Positions 54,038 to 63,512 of a DNA stretch of 64,000 nt are shown here, piece by piece. The stretch is from Hyphomicrobiales bacterium (GTDB lineage: Bacteria > Pseudomonadota > Alphaproteobacteria > Rhizobiales > Rhizobiaceae): contig JAJFHU010000020.1 in the NCBI GenBank assembly GCA_021775455.1, positions 62,001-126,000 of the forward strand, written 5' to 3'. Below the pieces are notes generated by a model, which was not told the origin of the DNA, did no database searches, and saw only the letters and a program-made list of their open reading frames with translations. Both the position numbers and the translations under genes were made by a program. Each line of letters starts with the position of its first letter. Position 1 is the first letter of the stretch.

Positions 54038-56194
54038 TTAAGAAACCAGTCCCTGTCTGAGTATTCCGGCAACTTCAAAGTCTTCTTTGGTTCGCCAACC
54101 TACACACCAGTCTACGAGATCCTGAGCTGGCATCGGACGGGCGAAATAGAACCCTTGGGCATAGTTGCAACCATGCTCAATCAAAAACTCAAGCTGGGAA
54201 ACGGTTTCAACACCCTCTGCCACAGTCTCATAGTTCAGGCTCTTTGCCATACCCAATATGGTGCGAACGATTGTCCGCCCATGCTCGTCATCCCGGCTGG
54301 TCAACATATCAACGAACGATCTGTCAATCTTGAATACATCAAATGGCAGGCGCGACAGCTGTGAAAGGTTAGAATATCCCGTACCAAAATCGTCAATCGC
54401 AAATCGAATTCCCAAAATTTTCAGGATATGGAAATGGCTTAGTGCCTGATCAGGATTCTGCATTGCCATGCTTTCAGTAATCTCAAGCTCCAGCTTGTTC
54501 GGATCAGCTCCAGATGCCTTGAGAACATCCATAACCTCATCAGAAAATTCTGCTCGCACGAATTCTGTTGAAGACACATTTACCGAGACATTCACGCCCA
54601 GGTTCAACGCATCGAAATTGACCAAATGCTTGCATGCCTCTTCCATTACCCAGCGGCCAATTGGCAAAATCAGACCGCAATCTTCTGCGATCGGTATGAA
54701 TTCCATCGGCTGCATCATCCCCTTCCTGGGGTGGTTCCAGCGCATCAACGCCTCAACAGCGCGCGGACGACCGGTCTTGCAATCAATCTTGGGCTGGAAA
54801 TAAAGCTCAAACTGGTTCTCCTCGAGCGCTATTTTAAGGTCAGCTTCGATCTGCATTCGCACAGAGGCCTCTCGGTTGAGCTCCTCTGAATAATAACGAT
54901 AGGTGTTCTTGCCTTCCTGTTTGGCCTTGTACATCGCCATATCAGCACTTTTCAAAATTGTCTGATAATCTGACCCATCGCGTGGAAATGTGCCAATGCC
55001 AACAGAAGCTCCAATCGTGATTTTTGTTCCCTCGAATTCAAAGGGCTCGCTTGCTGCTTCAATTATCCGTTTGGCAACAATGGCAGCGTCACGTTCATGG
55101 CGAATTTCAGACAACAACACCGTGAATTCATCACCACCCAATCGTGCCAGCATTTGCTTGGTTTCTTCGCCTTCTTCTTCTTCCTCAAGGTCGAAATTGT
55201 CGACAGTCTTTAACCCGACCAAATCTTCCGCTCTCAAAACATTTCCCAAGCGTTCTGAAAATTGCAGAAGCAACTGGTCACCGATATCGTGACCATGAAG
55301 GTCGTTGACCCGTTTGAAGCCATCAAGGTCGACAAACAACAATGCTCCGTTTGACCCCCTCCTGCGGGAACGATGAATTGAGCGTTCAAGTTCCTTGCGG
55401 AAAAATTCGCGGTTTGGTAGCTGGGTTACCCGGTCAACATAAGCAAGTTCATATACTTGCTCGATATTCTCTTTCAGCCTCTCCACCATCGCCTTGACGG
55501 CAGTTCCAACTTCAAGAACTTCCCGTGGCCCTCCAATTACAATTTTTTCCCCGGTATCTTCACCAGATACCTGCATCACTGACACCGCAAGCCTGGACAG
55601 CGAACCTGTCACCTGATTGGACAAGGCTATTGCAAACAACAGACCCACTGCCAAAATCGAAACACCAACCAGGGCATTGGATTTCATGACGGACCAAACC
55701 GTGCTTGAAAAACTGGGGTAGTGATAGCGGGCTACAATTGAGCCAAAGGCTTCTTCGTTTTGTAGCAACGGTTCAGCAACAAGTATGTAGCCGTCTGAAA
55801 CCCGAACAAATCCCTCTTTTTTCTCCAGCACTTCCATCTGCTCGATCTGAAAGGAATAGTTGGCGAAAGGAGCAGTATCGCCGCTACCATCCAAAACCAG
55901 TTTTCGCTCCCAATCGACGGCCTTAACATCTGCAACATGCGGCTGTGCGCTGAATTGGGAAACCGCTGCTTCCAGTTCAGATTTCGGGTTTGAATTAAAC
56001 AGGCCTTCCAGGGTTTTCGCAGCCGCTCGTGTTTGCATGGCAGCAGTTTCCAGGCGCTGTATCCTGGTTTCCTGCAGCTCACGACTGCTTTCCAGCATCA
56101 ACATGGAGGCAAAGAGCAAAATCAGCAGCCCTGTGACCAAGCACAAGAAACGCGCGTGAATTCCACTCATGGATTGAATGAACCTGGATTTCAT
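54038..56194 (-). CDS. Membrane GGDEF-EAL protein (c-di-GMP turnover)
   Basis: A 718-residue inner-membrane protein. Helix 1 at about 15-33, an extracytoplasmic sensor region (about 34-168), helix 2 at about 172-190, then a HAMP-like linker (190-245). The GGDEF domain has an intact GGDEF at 353-357. Just before it lies an acidic insertion, with the Glu run near 337-344. The EAL domain has E481-A-L, NVS, ETES and DDFGTG, plus AEGVE and QGF, so the phosphodiesterase residues look complete. Both activities may be present; which dominates cannot be told from sequence. Confidence 0.92.
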   Translation of the reverse strand: MKSRFIQSMSGIHARFLCLVTGLLILLFASMLMLESSRELQETRIQRLETAAMQTRAAAKTLEGLFNSNPKSELEAAVSQFSAQPHVADVKAVDWERKLVLDGSGDTAPFANYSFQIEQMEVLEKKEGFVRVSDGYILVAEPLLQNEEAFGSIVARYHYPSFSSTVWSVMKSNALVGVSILAVGLLFAIALSNQVTGSLSRLAVSVMQVSGEDTGEKIVIGGPREVLEVGTAVKAMVERLKENIEQVYELAYVDRVTQLPNREFFRKELERSIHRSRRRGSNGALLFVDLDGFKRVNDLHGHDIGDQLLLQFSERLGNVLRAEDLVGLKTVDNFDLEEEEEGEETKQMLARLGGDEFTVLLSEIRHERDAAIVAKRIIEAASEPFEFEGTKITIGASVGIGTFPRDGSDYQTILKSADMAMYKAKQEGKNTYRYYSEELNREASVRMQIEADLKIALEENQFELYFQPKIDCKTGRPRAVEALMRWNHPRKGMMQPMEFIPIAEDCGLILPIGRWVMEEACKHLVNFDALNLGVNVSVNVSSTEFVRAEFSDEVMDVLKASGADPNKLELEITESMAMQNPDQALSHFHILKILGIRFAIDDFGTGYSNLSQLSRLPFDVFKIDRSFVDMLTSRDDEHGRTIVRTILGMAKSLNYETVAEGVETVSQLEFLIEHGCNYAQGFYFARPMPAQDLVDWCVGWRTKEDFEVAGILRQGLVS

Positions 56195-56439
56195 AAATTA
56201 CCCCACTCCCGTTAACCGGAAGTCCTCTTTGGGCAGTACTTAACCGTAATTTGATCTAGATTTCGTAAATCGCAATGATCAAGTAATTCGTTATGTATAC
56301 CAAACTGTTGGTGAGGTTAACAAACTACGAATATTTGAACCGGATTGGCCAAAATTTCTTTCGGTTTGAGTTGATTGACTGGCCAAAGCGAATAATCTTG
56401 TTCCAACATCATAAGCTGTGCTTTAGGCCATAGTACGAA

Positions 56440-57336
56440 TTGCCATTGGGACAAATACAATTGAAAAGTAATCAAACCAAAAATCTGCTGATTGCGCCAA
56501 ACCCGTCAGATCCTGCGCTTTCACAATCCGTAGTGGGTATTGATCATGAAGGAAATCCGGTCGAAACCCGCATTGTTCAGGAGCGTGCAATAACGCTTTA
56601 TCTCAATTCCCAGGAAGTTGTGACAATCATGACAATTGGTGACCATCCAGAATTGCTGGCTACCGGTTATTTGTTGAACCAGAACATGCTATCAAACGCC
56701 GACAGCATAACTGGCATTGATTACGATGATGATTTGGAAGTTGTTGTAGTGAGGACAGAAAACAGCACCAATTTTGAAGACAAGATGAAAAAGAAGGTTC
56801 GCACTTCCGGCTGCGCCCAAGGTACTGTCTTTGGTGACATTATGGAAAATTTCGAGGCCAAAGAACTTTCAAAAGCAGCAAAAATCAAAACCAGTTGGCT
56901 CTACGCGCTGACAAAGGAAATCAATACTACACCAAGTCTTTATCTGGAAGCTGGCGCCATTCACGGCTGCGTATTGTGCCAGGAGGACAGGCCGCTTGTT
57001 TACATGGAAGATGTAGGTCGACACAATGCAGTGGACAAGATTGCTGGCTGGATGTTTGCCAACAAGATCGATCCGGCAAATAAAATATTCTATACCACTG
57101 GCCGGTTAACCTCGGAAATGATCATTAAGACGGTGATGATGGGGATACCAATACTGGTCTCTCGATCCGGTTTCACGGCTGCCGGCGTGGAATTGGCTCG
57201 GAAATCCGGCCTGACGCTGATCGGTCGGGCCCGTGGTAAACGCTTTCTCGCAATGTCAGGAGAACACCGCATTGTGTTTGATAACGAGGTATCGCCTGAT
57301 ATCGAAAACGAGGCCAGGCGCAAACGTGATACCTGA
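56440..57336 (+). CDS. fdhD: Formate dehydrogenase accessory protein FdhD
   Basis: FdhD passes sulfur from IscS to the molybdenum cofactor of formate dehydrogenase. The 298-residue protein has the catalytic loop RTSGCAQGTVFG (121-132), where C125 is the conserved first Cys. The second Cys of the CxxC motif in E. coli is replaced here by Gly (CAQG). Later blocks are EAGAIHGCVLCQ and VGRHNAVDKIAGWMF. No ATG is available: possible starts are TTG at 56440, 56446 or 56461; I list the longest. It leads the fdhD-mobA-mobB-moeA operon. Confidence 0.9.
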   Translation: MPLGQIQLKSNQTKNLLIAPNPSDPALSQSVVGIDHEGNPVETRIVQERAITLYLNSQEVVTIMTIGDHPELLATGYLLNQNMLSNADSITGIDYDDDLEVVVVRTENSTNFEDKMKKKVRTSGCAQGTVFGDIMENFEAKELSKAAKIKTSWLYALTKEINTTPSLYLEAGAIHGCVLCQEDRPLVYMEDVGRHNAVDKIAGWMFANKIDPANKIFYTTGRLTSEMIIKTVMMGIPILVSRSGFTAAGVELARKSGLTLIGRARGKRFLAMSGEHRIVFDNEVSPDIENEARRKRDT

Positions 57337-57961
57337 TCCTGAAAATACGCTGGGTGTTATACTTGCCGGAGGCCTTTCCCGACGAATGGAGGGTACGGAA
57401 AAAAGTTTGCTCAAACTCGAAGAACAAACCCTGATCGAACGGGTGTCGGAGCGCTTAAGCAGGCAACTACACACACACATCGTGAATGCCAATGATAATC
57501 CAGCCCGCTTTGAATTCCTGAATCTGGCCGTTCAACCGGACACCATCGAAGGGCATCCCGGGCCTTTGGCTGGTGTGCTGGCAGGCATGCGATGGGCGGA
57601 AGAGAATAACCCGGATAAACGCTATGTTCTTACAGTTGCAGCAGACACACCCTTTTTTCCGCAAAATTATGCTTCCAAATTGTTTGTGGAAGTCTGCGCG
57701 AACGGAGATGATATTGCACTTGCAGGCTCAAACGGTCGCCGTCATCCGGTTTTTGGACTATGGCCAATCAATCTGGCGGATGAACTCGAAGCATTCCTCG
57801 TTCACGAAGAGGGACGAAAGGTTATGCAGTTCGTCCAAAGGTTCAATAATTGTACAGTGGAGTTTTCAACCGTTGACGGATACGATCCTTTCTTCAACGT
57901 CAACACACCCGAAGACCTGAAAATGGCAATATCAATTGCAAAAGTGATGGGCGCAGCATGA
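57326..57961 (+). CDS. mobA: Molybdenum cofactor guanylyltransferase
   Basis: MobA adds GMP to molybdopterin, making the bis-MGD cofactor used by formate dehydrogenases. The 211-residue protein starts with the nucleotide loop LGVILAGGLSRRMEGTEKSLL (about 8-28, landmarks only) and has GHPGPLAGVLAGM and VAADTPFFP, the metal-binding Asp. The start is GTG 57326, overlapping fdhD by 11 bases, with AGGCGC upstream; the frame is open further left but without the right N-terminus. mobB follows with an ATGA overlap. Confidence 0.93.
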   Translation: MIPDPENTLGVILAGGLSRRMEGTEKSLLKLEEQTLIERVSERLSRQLHTHIVNANDNPARFEFLNLAVQPDTIEGHPGPLAGVLAGMRWAEENNPDKRYVLTVAADTPFFPQNYASKLFVEVCANGDDIALAGSNGRRHPVFGLWPINLADELEAFLVHEEGRKVMQFVQRFNNCTVEFSTVDGYDPFFNVNTPEDLKMAISIAKVMGAA

Positions 57962-58503
57962 AGCGTAACAAGTGTATAGGAATCGCCGGCTGGAAAAATT
58001 CGGGCAAAACTTCTCTCGTATCCAATCTCATTGCAGAATTAATCGCTGACGGGTTGTCCGTATCGACAATCAAACATGCCCATCACAATTTTGATCTGGA
58101 TCAGCCCGGAACCGATACATTCAAACACCGAGAAGCAGGTGCCGGGGAAGTCGCTATTGTTTCAAGTCGCAGATGGGCAATCCAGCACGAATTGGCGAAT
58201 GAACAAGAACCTTCCCTGGATGATGTTCTGGAAAAACTGAGTCCGTGCGATGTTGTGTTGGTGGAAGGATACAAGCGCGAAAACATCCCGAAAATTGAAA
58301 TACTGGCACCGGACACAAAAGAAAAAGACTATTTGTGGCCAAACGATTCGACAGTCTTCTTGCTCGCATGTGACAACGAAGTTGAAGGCTGCGATTTAGC
58401 CCAGTTCAACCGTTCGGATGCCAAGGCGATCGCTCAGGTAATTTCCAAACAAATTCTCAAGAGTGAGGAACATGGCTCAGAAATTCTCAAAGCTTCTGGA
58501 TGA
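57958..58503 (+). CDS. mobB: Molybdopterin-guanine dinucleotide biosynthesis adaptor MobB
   Basis: A 181-residue P-loop GTPase that assists MobA. The Walker A motif is GWKNSGKTSLV (about 11-21), then STIKHAHHNFDLDQPGTDTF and VLVEGYKRENIPKIEI, the MobB marker. It overlaps mobA by four bases and moeA by 32 bases, so the four genes form a tight operon. Confidence 0.95.
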   Translation: MKRNKCIGIAGWKNSGKTSLVSNLIAELIADGLSVSTIKHAHHNFDLDQPGTDTFKHREAGAGEVAIVSSRRWAIQHELANEQEPSLDDVLEKLSPCDVVLVEGYKRENIPKIEILAPDTKEKDYLWPNDSTVFLLACDNEVEGCDLAQFNRSDAKAIAQVISKQILKSEEHGSEILKASG

Positions 58504-59755
58504 CTGTTTCCTCCACGACAGCGACCGCTTGAAACATGGCGAAGCTCTCAAGATACTTGAAGAGCGCCTAAGCCCGATTGCCGGTACCGAGGGTATTGAA
58601 TTGGCAAACCTTCATCGCCGAATTGCGGCTCAAACAATTGCTGCGCCACGCGATATACCTGCCCATGACAACAGCGCAGTCGATGGATTTGCCTACAAGG
58701 CAACCGACTTTGAAATGACGGGAGGCATATTCCCCTTAAGTGGTCGTGTTGCAGCAGGCGACGTTAGGCCATTCAAGCTCGACCCGGCATCCGCAGTCCG
58801 GATTTTTACCGGAGCCCCCATGCCTGAGGGAAGCGACACTGTTGCAATGCAGGAGGATTGCAATCTCGGCGATGTGGGAGGACGTCAGGTTGTTGAAATT
58901 CCAGTTGGCCTGAAAACGGGTGCAAACCGCAGACTTGCCGGTGAAGATCTTCATGTGGGAAATTCAATTGTAAACCCAGGCGATATCCTCCGTTCACAAG
59001 ATGTGGGAGCACTTGCATCCGCAGGAATTACCGGGATTGAAGTCTATAAACCACTCCGGGTTGCATTGATTTCAAGTGGTAACGAATTACTGCGTCCAGG
59101 CGAAAAATTTGAAGCGGGCAAAGTATATGATGCGAACCATTTCATGATTTCGAGTCTCCTGAAAAACACTGGTGCGAAAGTTGTTGACCTTGGCATTTGC
59201 CCTGACAAACGAAATTTAGTCGAAGCATTGTTGACAGAAAATGCATCAAATCACGATGTAATGATTTCAACAGGAGGCGCATCGAAGGGCGAAGAAGATT
59301 ATCTGATTGAAACCTTGGAAAAGATTGGCAAGTGTCATCTTTGGCAGCTTGCAATCAAGCCGGGAAGACCGATGGGATTTGGTCAGATTGGTGATGCGGT
59401 TGCATTCGTCCTGCCAGGAAATCCGGTCGCTGCATTTGTTTGCTTCCTGTTGTATGTGCGCCCGGCCCTGTTGAATCTGGCTGGCGCAAGTTGGCAAGAA
59501 CCGGTACGATATCCCCTTCCAGCCGGTTTTGAGATGCCAAACCGCAAAACCGGACGTCGGGAATTTTTACGCGGCAAAATTGGAAAAGATACTGACGGCA
59601 ATACTATTGTTAAAAAATATGGTAATGACGGATCGGGGCTGATTTCCGGCCTGCGAGAGTCTGACGGCCTGATTGAAATCAATGAAGATGAAATAAAAGT
59701 TGAGCTTGGTGATGCAGTCAACTTTATTCCATATCGGGAATTTGGAATAGATTAA
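58472..59755 (+). CDS. moeA: Molybdopterin molybdenumtransferase
   Basis: MoeA inserts molybdate into adenylylated molybdopterin. The 427-residue protein contains PAHDNSAVDGFAY (about 64-76), the central GAPMPEGSDTVAMQED (about 115-130), TGGASKGEEDY, and LPGNPVAAFV near 315-324, followed by a C-terminal beta domain. ATG 58472 has AGGA nearby; GTG 58463 adds three residues. It closes the Mo-cofactor operon; its target enzymes are not in the window. Confidence 0.95.
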   Translation: MAQKFSKLLDDCFLHDSDRLKHGEALKILEERLSPIAGTEGIELANLHRRIAAQTIAAPRDIPAHDNSAVDGFAYKATDFEMTGGIFPLSGRVAAGDVRPFKLDPASAVRIFTGAPMPEGSDTVAMQEDCNLGDVGGRQVVEIPVGLKTGANRRLAGEDLHVGNSIVNPGDILRSQDVGALASAGITGIEVYKPLRVALISSGNELLRPGEKFEAGKVYDANHFMISSLLKNTGAKVVDLGICPDKRNLVEALLTENASNHDVMISTGGASKGEEDYLIETLEKIGKCHLWQLAIKPGRPMGFGQIGDAVAFVLPGNPVAAFVCFLLYVRPALLNLAGASWQEPVRYPLPAGFEMPNRKTGRREFLRGKIGKDTDGNTIVKKYGNDGSGLISGLRESDGLIEINEDEIKVELGDAVNFIPYREFGID

Positions 59756-59837
59756 CCGGCCAATAACATCCCTAATGCACAATTGCATACACAGCAGCAT
59801 CATGTAATTGATATAATTCATATTTTTGAGGGGCATC

Positions 59838-60662
59838 ATGGCAAGTAAATCCGCAAGGACACGGGCCGGGAGGAAAAGCAACGGATTTGATGATGCAATT
59901 CCGGTTGTTCACTTAAAAGACATCCATAAAAGTTATGGAGACCTTGAGGTTATCAAGGGAGTCGAACTCAAGGCACGTGCCGGTGAAGTCGTTACATTGA
60001 TCGGCTCATCGGGATCGGGAAAGAGCACCCTGCTTCGCTGTGCCAATCTCCTCGAAGTGCCCCAAAGCGGTGAAATCATATTTGACGGCAATCCGGTTCA
60101 CTGGAAAGTAAAAGGCAGTGAGCGTGTTCCCGCGGATATGAATGAAGTCCGCCTGGTACGAACAAATCTCAGCATGGTATTTCAGCAGTTTAACCTCTGG
60201 TCTCACCTCACAATCCTGGAAAACGTAACAGAGGCGCCGATCACTGTTCTTGGTCGTAGTAAAATGGAAGCAGAGCAAACTGGAAGAAAATACCTCGAAA
60301 AGGTTGGTATAGTTGAAAAATGTGACGCCTATCCCGCCCAACTGTCAGGTGGCCAACAACAAAGAGCAGCAATTGCACGTGCATTGGCGATGGAACCGCA
60401 TGCCATGCTGTTCGATGAACCGACAAGCGCACTTGATCCAGAACTCGAGGCGGAAGTTGTTCAGGTGATAAAAAAACTTGCCGCCGAGGGGCGTACCATG
60501 ATCCTCGTCACGCACGACATGAAACTTGCACAAGATGTTGCAAACCATGTCGTTTTTTTGCATCAAGGAGTAATCGAAGAACAAGGAAACCCTTCAGAGG
60601 TTTTCGGAAACACCAAATCCAAGCGGCTAATACAGTTTTTGAGTGCAACTGTAACAGCTTGA
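59838..60662 (+). CDS. ABC transporter ATP-binding protein (polar amino acid/opine type)
   Basis: A 274-residue ATPase of the HisP/OccP type. Walker A is GSSGSGKST (about 59-67), the Q-loop is in VFQQFNLW, the signature is LSGGQQQR, and Walker B is MLFDEPTSALD. It is the first gene of a transporter operon with a binding protein, two permeases and an FAD oxidoreductase. ATG 59838 follows GAGGGG; the frame is open to TTG 59826. Confidence 0.95.
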   Translation: MASKSARTRAGRKSNGFDDAIPVVHLKDIHKSYGDLEVIKGVELKARAGEVVTLIGSSGSGKSTLLRCANLLEVPQSGEIIFDGNPVHWKVKGSERVPADMNEVRLVRTNLSMVFQQFNLWSHLTILENVTEAPITVLGRSKMEAEQTGRKYLEKVGIVEKCDAYPAQLSGGQQQRAAIARALAMEPHAMLFDEPTSALDPELEAEVVQVIKKLAAEGRTMILVTHDMKLAQDVANHVVFLHQGVIEEQGNPSEVFGNTKSKRLIQFLSATVTA

Positions 60663-60698
60663 AAACCCACTTAAGCGCTCAATCTAGGGATGAGAAAC

Positions 60699-61424
60699 AT
60701 GAAAAGATTATTGATTGGAGCAGCTGCGATTGCATTCTCCACCACGATTACTTTCGCCGACGTTGTTCGCATGGGAACCGAGGGAGCCTACCCTCCATAC
60801 AATTTCATAAATGATGCCGGTGAAGTTGACGGCTTCGAGCGCGATTTGGGTGACAAGCTTTGCGAAATTGCGGAACTGGAATGCACTTGGGTGAAGAATG
60901 ACTGGGATTCCATTATTCCAAACCTCGTTTCAGGTAACTATGATACCATTATTGCCGGTATGAGCATCACGGAAGAGCGCGATCAGGTTATAGACTTTAC
61001 CGAAGAATATTTCCCGGCCGATCCAAGTGCATACGTTAGCCTTTCCAGCGCGGATGAGAGCGTTATCAATGGAGTTATCGCAGCACAAACCGGGACCGTT
61101 CAGGCAAGTTATGTAGCCTCATCTGGAGCCACATTGGTTGAGTTCAAAACTCCAGATGAAACTATTGCCGCAGTTCGTTCTGGTGAGGCTGACGCTGTTC
61201 TTGCCGATGACGCTTTCCTGAAGAAATTTGTCGAGGAAAGTGGCGGAGAGCTTAAGTTCGTCGGTGCGAAAGTTCCAATTGGCGGCGGAATTGGCATTGG
61301 AATAAGAGAGACAGATGGCGAACTGAAAGCCAAACTGAATTCTGCGATTCAAGCCATGAAATCAGACGGTTCACTGAACGCTTTGATTGTGAAATGGTTT
61401 GATGGCCGCGACGCACCTTACTAA
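60699..61424 (+). CDS. Periplasmic substrate-binding protein (amino acid/opine type)
   Basis: A 241-residue binding protein of the bacterial extracellular solute-binding family 3. The signal peptide KRLLIGAAAIAFSTTITFA is cleaved before D21. Mature landmarks are GTEGAYPPYNFINDAGE (about 26-42), GFERDLGDKLCEIAE, and GMSITEERDQVIDFTEEYF. It binds a polar amino acid or an opine-like compound. ATG 60699 gives the signal peptide start; ATG 60690 would add three residues. Two hairpins follow at 61435-61486. Confidence 0.93.
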   Translation: MKRLLIGAAAIAFSTTITFADVVRMGTEGAYPPYNFINDAGEVDGFERDLGDKLCEIAELECTWVKNDWDSIIPNLVSGNYDTIIAGMSITEERDQVIDFTEEYFPADPSAYVSLSSADESVINGVIAAQTGTVQASYVASSGATLVEFKTPDETIAAVRSGEADAVLADDAFLKKFVEESGGELKFVGAKVPIGGGIGIGIRETDGELKAKLNSAIQAMKSDGSLNALIVKWFDGRDAPY

Positions 61425-61434
61425 TCATTGATGA

Positions 61435-61486
61435 CTGCCGGGGATTGAAAATCCCCGGCAGCAGTTGATTTCCTGCAGAAATCAAC
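61435..61486 (+). other. Two intergenic hairpins after the binding-protein gene
   Basis: CTGCCGGGGAT (61435-61445) pairs with ATCCCCGGCAG (61451-61461). Directly after, GTTGATTTC (61464-61472) pairs with GAAATCAAC (61478-61486). No T-tract follows either, so they are more likely mRNA-stabilising or partial-attenuation structures, as often seen after binding-protein genes, than a full terminator. The oxidoreductase ribosome site GGAG (61495) comes right after. Confidence 0.65.
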
Positions 61487-61503
61487 CGCCGATCGGAGTG
61501 TCC

Positions 61504-62628
61504 GTGCCGAAGCAAAGTCCCAATGTTGTTATTGTAGGAGCTGGGATAATTGGAGCGGCGTCAGCATACTATCTGGCAAAAGCAGGTTCAAAGGTTGCGG
61601 TTCTTGATGAATCAAACTCCCGAAATTCTGCGACACTGGCTTCATTTGGATGGATTAATTCCCACAACCCGGATAATGCGAATTATTTCCGTTTAAGGAT
61701 GGAAAGCCAAAAACTCTGGCGAGCGTTATCTGCAGATTATCCGGATTTGCCGATACAATTTCCAGGCAGCATCGACTGGGACATGGACGCATCTTCCATT
61801 GATGCCGAATTCAACAAGTACAGGCAACTTGATTATGAATGTGAATTGGTTGGTCGGAGCCAAATTGAAAATCTGTCTCCCCATCTGAAGTCACCACCTG
61901 AACTGGCCATACATAAATTTGACGAAGGTACAGCGGATCCGCAACGCATCGCCCGGGCATTTATCGTTTTGGCCAAAGAACATGGCGCAAAATTTCATGA
62001 CAATACAAAAGTCCAGGCGGTTGAAATTGGCACCAATGACAAATGGAAAGTTCTTGCAACTGAGGAAACTTTCCGCGCGGACGCGCTTTTACTTTGCGCA
62101 GGGATAAAAACTCCGACCCTGTTGAGAGAACTTGGCATTCGCCTGCCAACAGACAACAAGCACGGGCTGCTTGTTTCCACCAGCCCACTGGACATCAGGA
62201 TTGACAAGATAATCAGCGCACCAGATTTTCATTTCTGGCAAAGAACGGATGGCACCCTTCTGGCGGGACGCAACCAGGCTGGAGACATGGATTCGCAATC
62301 AACGGATGCACTATTGAGCAGCCTCACTGAAAAGCTTTCCCGATATGTGCCCAATGGCAGCAAGTTGGAATTTGATAAAGTTATTAAGGGAACCAGACCG
62401 GTTCCATTGGACGGCATGCCGGTTGTTGGTCAAATTCCGATGTTGGGAAATTTGTACGTTGCAATGATGCACAGCGGCATTACACTTGCACCATTAATCG
62501 GTTCTTCCCTTGCATTTGAAATTATGTCGCAAAGCCCGAATGAAAACCTGAAACCGTTTTGCATTTCACGCTTTAATCAACACGAGAAACAGTCTGCCCT
62601 CGGGGCAAAAAGGGAGATGTCGGCATGA
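61504..62628 (+). CDS. DAO-type FAD-dependent oxidoreductase
   Basis: A 374-residue FAD-dependent amine or amino-acid oxidoreductase of the DAO family. The N-terminal FAD fold is VVIVGAGIIGAASAYYLAKAG (about 9-29, landmarks only). The C-terminal PVPLDGMPVVGQIPMLGNLY and HSGITLAPLIG are typical of the DadA/SoxB-like group. Lying between the binding protein and the permeases, it probably oxidises the imported compound. The start is GTG 61504, with GGAG five bases before; GTG 61498 is close by. It overlaps the next permease gene by four bases. Confidence 0.88.
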   Translation: MPKQSPNVVIVGAGIIGAASAYYLAKAGSKVAVLDESNSRNSATLASFGWINSHNPDNANYFRLRMESQKLWRALSADYPDLPIQFPGSIDWDMDASSIDAEFNKYRQLDYECELVGRSQIENLSPHLKSPPELAIHKFDEGTADPQRIARAFIVLAKEHGAKFHDNTKVQAVEIGTNDKWKVLATEETFRADALLLCAGIKTPTLLRELGIRLPTDNKHGLLVSTSPLDIRIDKIISAPDFHFWQRTDGTLLAGRNQAGDMDSQSTDALLSSLTEKLSRYVPNGSKLEFDKVIKGTRPVPLDGMPVVGQIPMLGNLYVAMMHSGITLAPLIGSSLAFEIMSQSPNENLKPFCISRFNQHEKQSALGAKREMSA

Positions 62629-63512
62629 TGGGTTTTTGCGCCGATCCAGCTACCGTTGAAGGCGTGAAGTGGTGGATGTGTTACCTGACCACCAACACGC
62701 ATATTTCATTTTACAAGAGCTTTTTGGTGGTGCTGGCTCTTCTGGCACTAACTGCACCTTTGGCGATGTTGCTGGGGTTTGCAGGAGCGCTTGCACGCCG
62801 CTCCGGGATATTTCCCGTGAGCCTGATTGGCCACACCTACACCAGCATGGTGCGGGGTGTCCCTGATATCGTGTTCTTCCTGTTTATTCCCATCGCCATG
62901 GATCAGGCATTTGAACTCACGCGGCACAAAATTTTATGCCCGGAAGTCATCGGTCCGGTCTACCAAGGTAATGATTTCGTGGTTTGCACTGCCGCCAAGC
63001 TTCCGCTTTCAACCGCAGATGCCTGGGTTCACACAACTTACGGATTTTTCCTTGCCGCATTTGGTTTCGCGATTGTATTTGGTGCTTTCGCAGCAAATAC
63101 AATTGATGGAGCACTCAGCGCAGTTCCCAAAGCTCAGTTAGAGACAGCTGCTGCTTATGGTATGACGAAGCGCCAGACATTCTGGCAGATTCACCTTCCT
63201 CAAATGTGGGGATTTGCCCTCCCCGGCCTATCCAATCTATGGATGATTCTGGTCAAGGCAACCCCGCTTTTGTTCCTTTTGGGTGTCGAAGATGTCGTCT
63301 ATTGGGCTGGAGCGCTGGGAAAGACAAAAACAGCAGCGTATTTTGATTATCCGCATGGCGATTGGCGATTGGGTTACTTCGCTATGCTCTTGGTTTTCTA
63401 CCTGTTTGTAACCTGGGTTAGCGAGAATTTTCTGTCCCGGATGCAGGCCAAATTTAATACCGGACAGGCCACAATCGGTGGCAAAAAACTACCGCAGGGA
63501 ATTGCCCGATGA
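62625..63512 (+). CDS. ABC transporter permease (polar amino acid/opine type)
   Basis: A 295-residue inner-membrane permease of the HisQ/HisM group, with about six helices and the EAA loop ETAAAYGMTKRQTFWQIHLP near residues 171-190 (which contacts the ATPase). An extra-membrane segment around 95-125 with two Cys (KILCPEVIG, FVVCTAAK) is unusual for the family. It overlaps the oxidoreductase stop by four bases (ATGA) and the next permease by four bases. With it and the ATPase it would import the substrate delivered by the binding protein. Confidence 0.92.
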   Translation: MMGFCADPATVEGVKWWMCYLTTNTHISFYKSFLVVLALLALTAPLAMLLGFAGALARRSGIFPVSLIGHTYTSMVRGVPDIVFFLFIPIAMDQAFELTRHKILCPEVIGPVYQGNDFVVCTAAKLPLSTADAWVHTTYGFFLAAFGFAIVFGAFAANTIDGALSAVPKAQLETAAAYGMTKRQTFWQIHLPQMWGFALPGLSNLWMILVKATPLLFLLGVEDVVYWAGALGKTKTAAYFDYPHGDWRLGYFAMLLVFYLFVTWVSENFLSRMQAKFNTGQATIGGKKLPQGIAR

